Origin: a bacterium
Lineage (GTDB): Bacteria > SZUA-79 > Acidulodesulfobacterales > Acidulodesulfobacteraceae
NCBI GenBank assembly: GCA_021781285.1
Contig: JAJXXD010000065.1
Coordinates: 1 to 5,136 of the forward strand
DNA: 5,136 nucleotides
Direction of reading: 5' to 3'
In this document: positions 1 through 5,136 of the stretch, piece after piece
Numbering within the stretch: position 1 is the stretch's first letter
How the letters are laid out: the number at the start of each line of letters is the position of its first letter
Notes under the pieces: model-generated
Seen by the model: the letters and a program-made list of their open reading frames with translations, nothing else
Told to the model about the DNA's origin: nothing
Databases searched by the model: none
Made by a program: the position numbers and the translations under genes

Positions 1-228
1 GCCGTAATTCGACAGGGAAGGGCCGAGCGTTCCGCCTAACCCCTTAATTATATGACAATCTATACAGTTATAATAATTAAAAAGATATTGCCCCCGATTA
101 TTTTCATATCCATGCGCACTTTTAGCCGGGGTTAAACAAAATGCGGAAAATAGTAAAACCGCTCCCGCATATATAAAAATCAAAGCGGATAAAGCCGTTT
201 TTTTATAATAATTATTTTTGAAATTCAT
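1..228 (-). CDS. Exported c-type cytochrome, N-terminal part (runs off left edge)
   Basis: Seventy-six codons are open from ATG at 228 to the window edge; the C-terminal part is missing. Residues 1-10 are basic and polar (MNFKNNYYKK). They are followed by a hydrophobic segment at about 12-33 and then TPAKSAHG, which reads as a Sec signal peptide or N-terminal anchor. Residues 55-59 are C-I-D-C-H, the CxxCH haem c attachment motif, at positions 52-66. After it comes GLGGTLGPSLSNYG, the Gly/Pro-rich stretch typical of small class I cytochromes c. The protein should therefore carry covalent haem in the periplasm and transfer electrons; its partners are unknown. AGAGG lies 9 bases before ATG 228. 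An in-frame ATG at 246 would add six residues but has no visible ribosome binding site, and an in-frame TAA lies just upstream of it. The gene starts 60 bp after the emrA-like stop on the same strand with no hairpin between them, so cotranscription is plausible. The axial methionine and any further haem motifs lie outside the window. Confidence 0.85.
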   Translation of the reverse strand, partial: MNFKNNYYKKTALSALIFIYAGAVLLFSAFCLTPAKSAHGYENNRGQYLFNYYNCIDCHIIKGLGGTLGPSLSNYG

Positions 229-288
229 TTTTTTCAACCTCTGCATTATTTAACGATATTTGTTTTGAATTCCGTTTATTCTTATTTT

Positions 289-1443
289 CTATCTTGTTGC
301 CGTATCTATAGTTACTTCTACCATCATTCCGGGCTTTAAAATATGTCTGCCGTCGTTTAATATTCTGATCCTTACGGGAAGTCTGTGCGTTACTTTGGTA
401 AATGTTCCCGAGGGATTATTAGTAGGGATTAAGGCAAATTTTGAAGTACTGACCGAACCCACAAATTCTACCGTTCCCTTAAAAACCTTTCCCGGAAATG
501 AATCTACGGCAATTTTAACGGGATCTCCCGTTTTAATATTACCGATGACCGTTTCTTTTATATTTGCCGTTACCCAAACCCTTCTTATATTATTCTCCAT
601 TACTATCGGGGTTCCGGGCATAACATATTCCCCTATATAAGACATTTTTTCCGATACTATACCGTTAATAGGCGAGTATATGAATGTATTCTTATAGTTT
701 GCAAGAGCAACTTTATAAGCGGCTTTAGCTATTTGAACATTTGCTTCAAGCGGCTTAAGCGTAGTAATATTGTTGGCGGCAACATTGTTTTTTAAATAAT
801 TGGATTGAAAATAGTTTCTTCTGGCGGTGCCGAGAGCCGATATCGCCATTAGATAAGCCTGTTTAGAAACCAAATACGCAGTTTTTACGGCATCAAACTG
901 CTGTTTTGTAATAAATTCCTTTTTTAACAGCGATAAGTCGCGGTTATAATCTCTTTTATCCAATTCATACGTAAGTTTTGCCTTGCGCAAATTTGCAAGG
1001 GCGGTCCTGTAAGAAAGTTTTGCAATATAATAAGAATTATAATTTGACCCTATATATTCGCCTATATTCCCGCCTGCGCTGAATAATTTTGCTTTAGCGA
1101 GATTATAATTGGCTTTTGCCTGAAGCATTGCGGGATAATAAGTCGAATCGTTTATTTTGGCAATTAAAAGACCTTTCTTGACGAATTCATTTTTATGGAC
1201 GTATATGGTTTTAATATTGCCCGGAACCATTGTGCTGACGGAAACTATATGCCCGTCAACCTCCGCGTCTTCGGTATAAACGTGCGTAAGTCCAAAAAGA
1301 TACCACCTTAAAACGAATATGCCTCCTATTATCGCGAGTAAAAGTATAACGGAAGCGGTGATGATGTTTTTTTTATTAAATTTACTATCATTTAAACCGT
1401 TGCCGCCTGTTTTAGTTTCGGTTTTTTCGTTTTCCCCGTTCAT
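289..1443 (-). CDS. emrA: EmrA/HlyD-family membrane fusion protein (efflux periplasmic adaptor)
   Basis: This 384-residue protein has the length and layout of EmrA-type adaptors, which link an inner-membrane MFS pump to a TolC channel. A polar cytoplasmic tail (1-26) precedes one membrane helix at about 27-50. YTEDAEVDGHIVSVS (56-70) matches the EmrA-family entry into the first lipoyl half-domain (about 64-99). Residues 100-250 are Ala/Lys/Leu-rich and form the coiled-coil hairpin. The second lipoyl half begins at IYSPINGIVSEK (255-266) and runs through GEYVMPGTP. A beta-barrel follows at about 290-380, containing FALIPTNNPSGTFTKVTHRLPVRI (336-359), close to the EmrA-specific motif before the final LKPGMMVEV. 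GGGTG lies 7 bases before ATG 1443, a good ribosome binding site. It follows the TolC-like gene by 47 bp on the same strand with no terminator visible, so the two form an operon. No EmrB-type permease is seen beside it. Substrate cannot be predicted; the family name is secure, the exact orthology less so. Confidence 0.93.
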   Translation of the reverse strand: MNGENEKTETKTGGNGLNDSKFNKKNIITASVILLLAIIGGIFVLRWYLFGLTHVYTEDAEVDGHIVSVSTMVPGNIKTIYVHKNEFVKKGLLIAKINDSTYYPAMLQAKANYNLAKAKLFSAGGNIGEYIGSNYNSYYIAKLSYRTALANLRKAKLTYELDKRDYNRDLSLLKKEFITKQQFDAVKTAYLVSKQAYLMAISALGTARRNYFQSNYLKNNVAANNITTLKPLEANVQIAKAAYKVALANYKNTFIYSPINGIVSEKMSYIGEYVMPGTPIVMENNIRRVWVTANIKETVIGNIKTGDPVKIAVDSFPGKVFKGTVEFVGSVSTSKFALIPTNNPSGTFTKVTHRLPVRIRILNDGRHILKPGMMVEVTIDTATR

Positions 1444-1490
1444 CGGATATCACCCATTAATTATTATAAAAGAATAAATATTAAATAATT

Positions 1491-2855
1491 TTAATTAAAT
1501 TTATCGACGGTTAAACTTATAAGCTTTCTTTTAAAAGAGCCTATGAGCCTTTTTAAATCCATAGCCGATTCGTAATAACTTAATTTTGCGGAAAGAAGAT
1601 TATGCCTTGCCCTGGTTAATTCTGCAAGCGCGGTTACCACATCTACGCTCGTCGCCACCCCCGCCTTAAATTCTTCTTCGACAAGCATATAATTTTTAGA
1701 CGCAAACCTTTCTTCATGCCCAAGCGTGCTTACTTCGTATCTCAAACTGCGGACATTATAAAACTCCGATATGACCCGCGCCTTTAAATCACGCTTTGCC
1801 TGAGCCGTATTATACATAGACCGGTTTGCTTCCGAACGCGCCTTTTCGATAGATATAATCCTCGCCGCCCCCTGAAACAAAGGCATAGTCAGGGTAGCGC
1901 CCGCCGTCCAGTAATTAGTCGAACCCTGCGGAATAAAATGGACATTGGAAAGCGCATTATAAGAAGCCAAAAAATTAACTCTGGGAATATATTGCGATTC
2001 GTAATATCCGGTTTCGTCGTCGGCCGATTTTTGGGCAAACTTTAACGACTTTATGTTTGGATTGTTTTTATAGGCAAGAATTACGTATTTTTTTAATAAC
2101 GCTTTTTTTAAAACCGGTTTTGGCGGTTTAACTACGCTGAAGCGCCTGCTTATTCCAAGAAGAGCCGCAAGATGGGCTTTAGCGGCTTTCAATAAATTTC
2201 TGGAACTTATAAGTTCTTGTTTTGCGGCATAAAACTGGGACTTTGCCTGAAGAAGGTCGGTAATGATGGCTAGACCGGCCTTTAATTTAGCTTCGGTAAG
2301 CTCAAGATGAAACTTTGCCTCGTTAAAAGTTTTAGTATCCGCTTTTATTAAACTTAAATCGTTCAAAACCGTATAATAATCCACGGCAACATTATAAAGA
2401 GTGTCCGCTGAAATATTATTCAAAGCCATTTTAGTGGATTTTTCGGCATTCCGCGCAGACATATAAGCGGGGACTACCCCTATATTAAAAATAGGCTCGT
2501 TTAACGTAAAACTGTATTCATAATTAGGAAAAAAGAACAGGAAAATATTGTTCATTACATCCGAAGACGATAACGGGGACGGCGCGGAATTGACATGCAT
2601 TCTCTGGTCCGTATATTTAAGGGATATGTCCGGCAAAACCATGCCTATGGCCGACCACTTCAAGAGAGTCGATTGATAGTAGCTTTCTTTTGCGGCTTTT
2701 ATAGTGTCGTTATGCCGTGCCGCAAGAATATATGCCTCTTTCAGCGTAACTACCCTGACCGATTTTGCGTAAAACGAATAAGCCTTATGCGGATAAAAAT
2801 TTATCGAATAGAACGAAAATAAGAAAAACAGGATGAAAAGTAAAATTTTTTTCAT
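1491..2855 (-). CDS. TolC-family outer-membrane efflux protein
   Basis: This 454-residue protein has the usual length for the outer-membrane efflux protein (OEP) family, whose trimers form a beta-barrel and periplasmic alpha-barrel duct. MKK, then a long hydrophobic core (4-20) and KAYSFYAKS, make a Sec signal peptide cleaved around residue 27-30. Two OEP repeats follow. The first (about 36-235) has SLKY after a conserved Pro and ends with KAGLAIITDLLQA (192-204). The second (about 255-440) has NPNIKSLKF, AGATLTMPLFQGA (318-330) and KAGVATSVDVVTA (397-409). The paired KAG..(T/S).(D) segments show the internal duplication of the family. It lacks a lipobox cysteine at the signal peptide, so it is probably not an NodT/OprM-type lipoprotein. 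The start is fixed by an in-frame TAA at 2862-2864, three codons upstream. No Shine-Dalgarno is visible before ATG 2855; the leader is almost pure A/T. It is the first gene of the operon with the EmrA-like adaptor, behind the promoter at 2924-2952. Substrate is unknown. Confidence 0.94.
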   Translation of the reverse strand: MKKILLFILFFLFSFYSINFYPHKAYSFYAKSVRVVTLKEAYILAARHNDTIKAAKESYYQSTLLKWSAIGMVLPDISLKYTDQRMHVNSAPSPLSSSDVMNNIFLFFFPNYEYSFTLNEPIFNIGVVPAYMSARNAEKSTKMALNNISADTLYNVAVDYYTVLNDLSLIKADTKTFNEAKFHLELTEAKLKAGLAIITDLLQAKSQFYAAKQELISSRNLLKAAKAHLAALLGISRRFSVVKPPKPVLKKALLKKYVILAYKNNPNIKSLKFAQKSADDETGYYESQYIPRVNFLASYNALSNVHFIPQGSTNYWTAGATLTMPLFQGAARIISIEKARSEANRSMYNTAQAKRDLKARVISEFYNVRSLRYEVSTLGHEERFASKNYMLVEEEFKAGVATSVDVVTALAELTRARHNLLSAKLSYYESAMDLKRLIGSFKRKLISLTVDKFN

Positions 2856-2923
2856 AATATTTTATAATAAATTTTTAAGATTTTAATTAAAAATATTCCG
2901 CGTTGCTTTGTTGCTATATTTTT

Positions 2924-2952
2924 ATTATAATGACTTAAAAGTCATAAGTCAA
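2924..2952 (-). promoter_or_regulatory. Sigma70-type promoter of the tolC-emrA operon
   Basis: On the minus strand the -35 element TTGACT (2947-2952) and the -10 element TATAAT (2924-2929) are separated by exactly 17 bases. This is a near-perfect housekeeping promoter (5 of 6 and 6 of 6 matches). Transcription would start near 2917, leaving an untranslated leader of about 60 bases before the TolC-like ATG. The -35 box sits only 6 bases beyond the methyltransferase stop codon. Such a strong promoter would be expected to need repression, in line with the palindrome in its spacer. Transcript start is inferred, not observed. Confidence 0.8.
2930..2945. promoter_or_regulatory. Candidate repressor operator in the promoter spacer
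   Basis: ATGACTT-TT-AAGTCAT (minus strand) is an inverted repeat with perfect 7-bp arms (2930-2936 and 2939-2945) and a 2-bp centre. It fills 16 of the 17 spacer bases between -35 and -10. A third copy of the half-site, TGACTTA, overlaps the -35 box directly upstream, so the order is two direct half-sites and one inverted. Occupancy by a dimeric regulator would block RNA polymerase. Efflux operons of the EmrAB type are commonly governed by MarR- or TetR-family repressors that bind palindromes of this size; no regulator gene lies in the window, so the binding protein is unknown. No U-run follows, so it is not a terminator. Confidence 0.6.
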
Positions 2953-2958
2953 TATTTT

Positions 2959-3654
2959 TTATCTTTCTTTTATTCCCGTAATTAAAAAACCTATATGGAA
3001 CGGCAGATTTTTAATTTTTAGGTCTTTAAATCCTTTTTCTTTTAATATATCCATCATTTTTTTTCTATCGAACGCCAGTATGCTGTATGTCAGCCAATCA
3101 TATGCTTTTTCGTTTATCAATGAACCGACAAGCCTGATAATAAAAAAATATACCCTGAAAAACATGTTTAAGAATTTATTTTGCGGCTTGCCCATTTCCA
3201 GCAATATGAATTTACCGTTCTTTTTTAGAATCCTCCTGAGTTCTTCCGCGAAAACTTCCGTGTCATCCACATTTCTCAATAAAAAACCGGCGGTAACCAC
3301 GTCGTAAGCGCACCCGGGTTCGACAAGGTTCATAGCGTCTTCAATCTTAAAGCATATGTTTTTGATTTTTTTCTTTTTGATTTTATCTTCGGCTATTTTT
3401 ATCATATCGGGATTAAAATCTACTCCCACGATTTCAACCCTCTTTTTTGCCCTCTTCGCCTTTTTGTAAATATCTATGGCGATAGAGCCGGTGCCAGTGG
3501 CGACATCGAGTATTTTATAGCCGTCTATATCGGCTATGGCTTCTTCCGCGGCCATTTTACGCCATACGCCGTCAATTCCGAAACTGAACAGATGCCCCCA
3601 GAAATCGTAAACATCTGCAATGGAAGTAAAAATATTATTTATTCTATCGGACAT
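2959..3654 (-). CDS. ubiE: UbiE/MenG-family quinone C-methyltransferase
   Basis: This 231-residue protein is a class I SAM-dependent methyltransferase of the UbiE/MenG type, about the usual family length. The family methylates demethylmenaquinone (and in ubiquinone producers the benzoquinol intermediate), a late step in respiratory quinone synthesis at the inner membrane. IFTSIADVYDFWGHLFSFGIDGVWRK (8-33) is the family N-terminal signature region. DVATGTG (50-56) is the SAM-binding glycine loop. VGVDFNPDM (76-84) ends in the acidic residue expected to hold the ribose. ED (105-106) is motif II, and GFLLRNVDD (123-131) matches the family's FGLRN segment. RRILKKNGKFILLEMGKP (140-157) matches its second signature. 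Some usual positions differ: MN after YD is absent, and the Ser after the Glu of signature two is Gly. A ribosome binding site (AGAGG) lies 9-10 bases before ATG 3654, and an in-frame TGA upstream limits the start. It is transcribed alone, ending just before the tolC promoter. Specificity for menaquinone versus another quinone is inferred only. Confidence 0.88.
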   Translation of the reverse strand: MSDRINNIFTSIADVYDFWGHLFSFGIDGVWRKMAAEEAIADIDGYKILDVATGTGSIAIDIYKKAKRAKKRVEIVGVDFNPDMIKIAEDKIKKKKIKNICFKIEDAMNLVEPGCAYDVVTAGFLLRNVDDTEVFAEELRRILKKNGKFILLEMGKPQNKFLNMFFRVYFFIIRLVGSLINEKAYDWLTYSILAFDRKKMMDILKEKGFKDLKIKNLPFHIGFLITGIKER

Positions 3655-3717
3655 ATCACCGCCCTCTCTTCAAAACTATTTAAGGTTATTATGGGGCAAC
3701 AAGTTTATCATGTTTTA

Positions 3718-3746
3718 ATTGTATATCATTTTAGACTATCCCGCAA
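3718..3746 (-). promoter_or_regulatory. Candidate promoter for the methyltransferase
   Basis: On the minus strand TTGCGG (3741-3746) and TACAAT (3718-3723) are 17 bases apart, giving a leader of about 57 bases before ATG 3654. The -10 matches 5 of 6 consensus bases but the -35 only 3 of 6, and the region is AT-rich, so chance matches are likely. The gene does need a start signal here, as it is divergent from its upstream neighbour. Confidence 0.4.
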
Positions 3747-3792
3747 CAATGCAATTCAGCCCATTCGCCACATAATTAATCAAAATTAATAA

Positions 3793-3820
3793 TTTACTTT
3801 TATATTTATTATGATATAAA
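3793..3820 (+). promoter_or_regulatory. Candidate extended -10 promoter for the small lipoprotein
   Basis: TTTACT (3793-3798), a 16-base spacer and TATAAA (3815-3820) lie upstream of the plus-strand gene. TGA directly before the -10 gives the extended -10 pattern TG-N-TATAAA. The start would be near 3827, leaving a leader of about 27 bases that includes the ribosome binding site. The surrounding TATAAATATAAATATAA run offers alternative -10 hexamers, so the exact element is uncertain. Confidence 0.45.
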
Positions 3821-3840
3821 TATAAATATAACGGCAATAA

Positions 3841-3846
3841 AGGAGG
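3841..3846 (+). promoter_or_regulatory. Perfect Shine-Dalgarno that fixes a TTG start
   Basis: AGGAGG is followed by 7 bases and then TTG at 3854. This ideal site and spacing support TTG as the true initiation codon of the small plus-strand gene; no ATG lies near enough to use it. Confidence 0.8.
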
Positions 3847-3853
3847 CTAAAAA

Positions 3854-4108
3854 TTGAAAACAATTAAACTCACACCGAAAAATCTAAAAAACAAACCGGC
3901 ATCGATAATAACAATCGTTATCCTCTTCGCTATGATAATATTTACCGTATCCGTCGCAACCGGATGTTGCGCAGGCTGGGATTGCGGTCCTTATTATTAC
4001 GGGCATCCTGCCGGATGGCATGGAGACAACGGAGAGCATAGGGGCAACGTAGAGCATGGTGATAACGGATGGCATGGAGACAATAGCGGATATAGAAGCG
4101 GAGATTAA
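3854..4108 (+). CDS. Small Gly/His/Asp-rich putative lipoprotein, HGDN repeats
   Basis: I do not recognise this 84-residue protein. It starts at TTG behind a perfect AGGAGG. A basic N-terminus (KTIKLTPKNLKNK) leads into a hydrophobic segment at 17-36 ending SVATGCC. Cys38 is preceded by A-T-G, a relaxed lipobox, so signal peptidase II cleavage and lipidation at Cys38 are plausible; an uncleaved anchor is the alternative. The remainder is low-complexity: CAGWDCGPYYYG, then GWHGDNGEH, VEHGDNG and GWHGDNSGY, three HGDN units with histidines at 51, 56, 62, 68 and 74 and cysteines at 38, 39 and 44. Such spacing could bind metal, but that is inference only. It is the sole gene pointing right, divergent from the methyltransferase (199-bp gap) and convergent with the Sel1 gene. 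The strong ribosome binding site, a plausible promoter and a coherent secretion signal argue that it is real rather than a chance frame. Confidence 0.7.
   Translation: MKTIKLTPKNLKNKPASIITIVILFAMIIFTVSVATGCCAGWDCGPYYYGHPAGWHGDNGEHRGNVEHGDNGWHGDNSGYRSGD
4012..4083 (+). repeat. 18-bp direct repeat inside the small lipoprotein gene
   Basis: An identical 18-base sequence beginning CGGATGGCATGG occurs at 4012-4029 and 4066-4083, exactly 54 bp (18 codons) apart. It encodes the GWHGDN units, and a degenerate copy with GCATGGTGATAACGG lies just before the second. The in-frame spacing indicates internal duplication of the coding sequence. Confidence 0.85.
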
Positions 4109-4173
4109 TGCGGTAAAAGCTGGAGATGAAAATAAATAAATCTGACCCCTTTAATTTATACGACGGCTTGAGT

Positions 4174-5136
4174 TTATTTTGCAATTTGCCGGTGCTTTAT
4201 CTTATCTAAAAATAGTTTTGCATTGTAATCTCCCTGTTCGACTGCTCTTTTAAGCCAAAATACGGCATTGGAGTAGTTCTTATGGACTCCGAAGCCGTGA
4301 TAATATAATAAACCTAACGAGAATTCCGCCTTTACATTCCCTCGCATAGCGGATTTTTTATACCAGTAGGCGGCTTTATGGTAATTCTGCCGAACCTTGA
4401 GACCATGGTAATATATAGACCCCAAGAGATCCTGGCTAAAGGAATTTCCCCGTACCGCCGCTTTGTTAAGCCAGTAGGCGGCATCAAGATAGTTCCTCCG
4501 GACTCCAAGTCCGTGAAAGTATAAAAAGCCTAACTGGGCTTGGCTCTGAACATTTCCCTGCTTAGCCGATTTTTTATACCAGTAAGCGGCTTTGGAAGAA
4601 CTATGGATAACCCCCTGTCCATTTATATATAGAAAGCCTAAAACATATTCTGCCAATGAATACCGCTGCGATGCCGATTTCTTAAACAAATATACCGCTT
4701 TGGAATAACTCTTGGGAACTCCCTGTCCATAGAAATATAGCGAGCCTAAAAAATATTCTCCCAATGCGTTTCCTTGTGCGGCGGATTTCTTCCCCCAGTA
4801 GGCGGCTTTGGAGTAGCTCTTGGGAACTCCCTGCCCATATAAATATAGCGAGCCTAAAGCAAATTCCCCCAGTGCATTTCCCTGTGATGCGGATTTCTTT
4901 GCCCAGTAGGCGGTTTTAGAGTAGCTCTTGGGAACTCCCTGCCCGTGTAAATATAACTGCCCTAAATCAAATTCTCCGTATGCATTTCCCTGTGCGGCGG
5001 ATTTCTTTGCCCAGTAGGCGGCTTTGGAGTAGCTCTTGGGAACTCCCTGCCCGTGTAAATATAACTTGCCTAAATCATATTCCGCTCGAGGGTCTCCTTT
5101 AGCCGCAAGATTTTTTAAATTTATTAAATTGTTACT
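4174..5136 (-). CDS. Sel1-repeat (TPR-like) protein, N-terminus outside window
   Basis: The frame is open from the right edge to TAA at 4174-4176, giving 320 residues without an N-terminus. From residue 19 (window numbering) eight consecutive 36-residue Sel1-like repeats run to residue 306, followed by a 14-residue tail ending KHRQIAK. The repeat consensus visible here is E(F/Y)xLGxLYxxGQGVPKSYSKAAYWxKKSAxQGNA, which matches the Sel1 pattern of paired antiparallel helices. Such solenoids act as protein-interaction scaffolds; bacterial members are often secreted or periplasmic, but the missing N-terminus prevents a call on location. Repeats 1-3 and the first half of 4 are almost identical. Repeats 5-8 have diverged; repeat 7 has GLKV where the others keep GxGV. 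A TTG at 4764 lies inside repeat 4 and has in-frame repeats upstream, so it is not the start. It converges with the small lipoprotein gene across 65 bp. Function beyond scaffolding is unknown. Confidence 0.93.
   Translation of the reverse strand, partial: SNNLINLKNLAAKGDPRAEYDLGKLYLHGQGVPKSYSKAAYWAKKSAAQGNAYGEFDLGQLYLHGQGVPKSYSKTAYWAKKSASQGNALGEFALGSLYLYGQGVPKSYSKAAYWGKKSAAQGNALGEYFLGSLYFYGQGVPKSYSKAVYLFKKSASQRYSLAEYVLGFLYINGQGVIHSSSKAAYWYKKSAKQGNVQSQAQLGFLYFHGLGVRRNYLDAAYWLNKAAVRGNSFSQDLLGSIYYHGLKVRQNYHKAAYWYKKSAMRGNVKAEFSLGLLYYHGFGVHKNYSNAVFWLKRAVEQGDYNAKLFLDKIKHRQIAK
4219..5082 (-). repeat. Eight tandem 108-bp Sel1-coding repeats
   Basis: The array encodes eight 36-residue units. The motif CTTGGGAACTCCCTG (plus strand, last bases slightly variable) recurs at 4711, 4819, 4927 and 5035, each exactly 108 bases apart. 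Units at about 4700-5082 differ by only a handful of bases each, while units at 4219-4650 share the protein pattern but little DNA identity. This gradient indicates recent amplification of the upstream (N-terminal) end. Confidence 0.92.

Noticed and set aside
395..640. Plus-strand frame of 81 residues inside emrA
   Set aside because: It lies wholly antisense to the strongly conserved barrel and lipoyl part of the EmrA-like protein and has no domain of its own.
2595..2822. Plus-strand frame of 75 residues inside the TolC-like gene
   Set aside because: Antisense shadow of a clear OEP-family coding region; no ribosome binding site or plausible product.
2930..2945. Inverted repeat as a terminator for the methyltransferase gene
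   Set aside because: Arms are AT-rich, the loop is only 2 bases and no U-run follows on the minus strand; its position between -35 and -10 fits an operator better.
3592..3789. Plus-strand frame of 65 residues across the methyltransferase start
   Set aside because: It overlaps a well-supported start and the promoter region, with no ribosome binding site and no recognisable protein.
3942..4184. Minus-strand frame of 80 residues opposite the small lipoprotein
   Set aside because: It has no ribosome binding site or recognisable domain, overlaps the Sel1 stop, and its repeats merely mirror those of the plus-strand gene.
4174..4764. A shorter Sel1 gene starting at TTG 4764
   Set aside because: The frame stays open to the right edge with three more perfect Sel1 repeats, and no ribosome binding site precedes the TTG; it is an internal leucine codon in repeat 4.
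4219..5082. CRISPR-like array
   Set aside because: The repeats are 108 bp, contiguous, in frame and encode Sel1 units; there are no unique spacers between short repeats.

Overview
The window is AT-rich, gene-dense bacterial DNA. A TolC-type outer-membrane channel, an EmrA/HlyD-type periplasmic adaptor and an exported c-type cytochrome point to a Gram-negative bacterium with a respiratory chain. A UbiE/MenG-family methyltransferase indicates it makes a respiratory quinone. The A/T-ending codons (many ATA, TTA, AAA) would suit a low-GC proteobacterium or Desulfobacterota-like lineage, but the sequence alone does not fix the taxon.

Layout from left to right. Positions 1-228 (minus): the N-terminal 76 residues of a c-type cytochrome that runs off the left edge. 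Positions 289-1443 (minus): an EmrA-like membrane fusion protein. Positions 1491-2855 (minus): a TolC-family outer-membrane efflux protein. Positions 2856-2958: a short control region with a near-consensus sigma70-type promoter (TTGACT, 17-bp spacer, TATAAT) whose spacer is almost entirely a 16-bp inverted repeat, a good candidate repressor operator. Positions 2959-3654 (minus): a UbiE/MenG-family methyltransferase. Positions 3655-3853: a divergent intergenic region with a candidate promoter on each strand. Positions 3854-4108 (plus): a small TTG-initiated, Gly/His/Asp/Asn-rich putative lipoprotein. Positions 4109-4173: a convergent gap holding a GGGGTCAGA-type motif. Positions 4174-5136 (minus): a Sel1-repeat protein that runs off the right edge, with eight 36-residue repeats, the upstream ones nearly identical at DNA level.

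How the genes fit together. tolC-like and emrA-like form a two-gene efflux/secretion module, transcribed leftwards and probably controlled by the palindromic promoter. TolC would be the outer-membrane duct and EmrA the periplasmic adaptor. The usual partner, an EmrB-type MFS permease, is not seen. The next gene on the same strand, after 60 bp without a visible terminator, encodes a cytochrome c instead. The methyltransferase just upstream is probably a separate quinone-biosynthesis gene. The lipoprotein and the Sel1 protein look like accessory envelope or interaction proteins with no evident link to efflux. I see no RNA genes, CRISPR array or complete mobile element. The least ordinary items are the operator-in-promoter, the missing EmrB with a cytochrome in its place, the HGDN-repeat lipoprotein and the recently duplicated Sel1 repeats.
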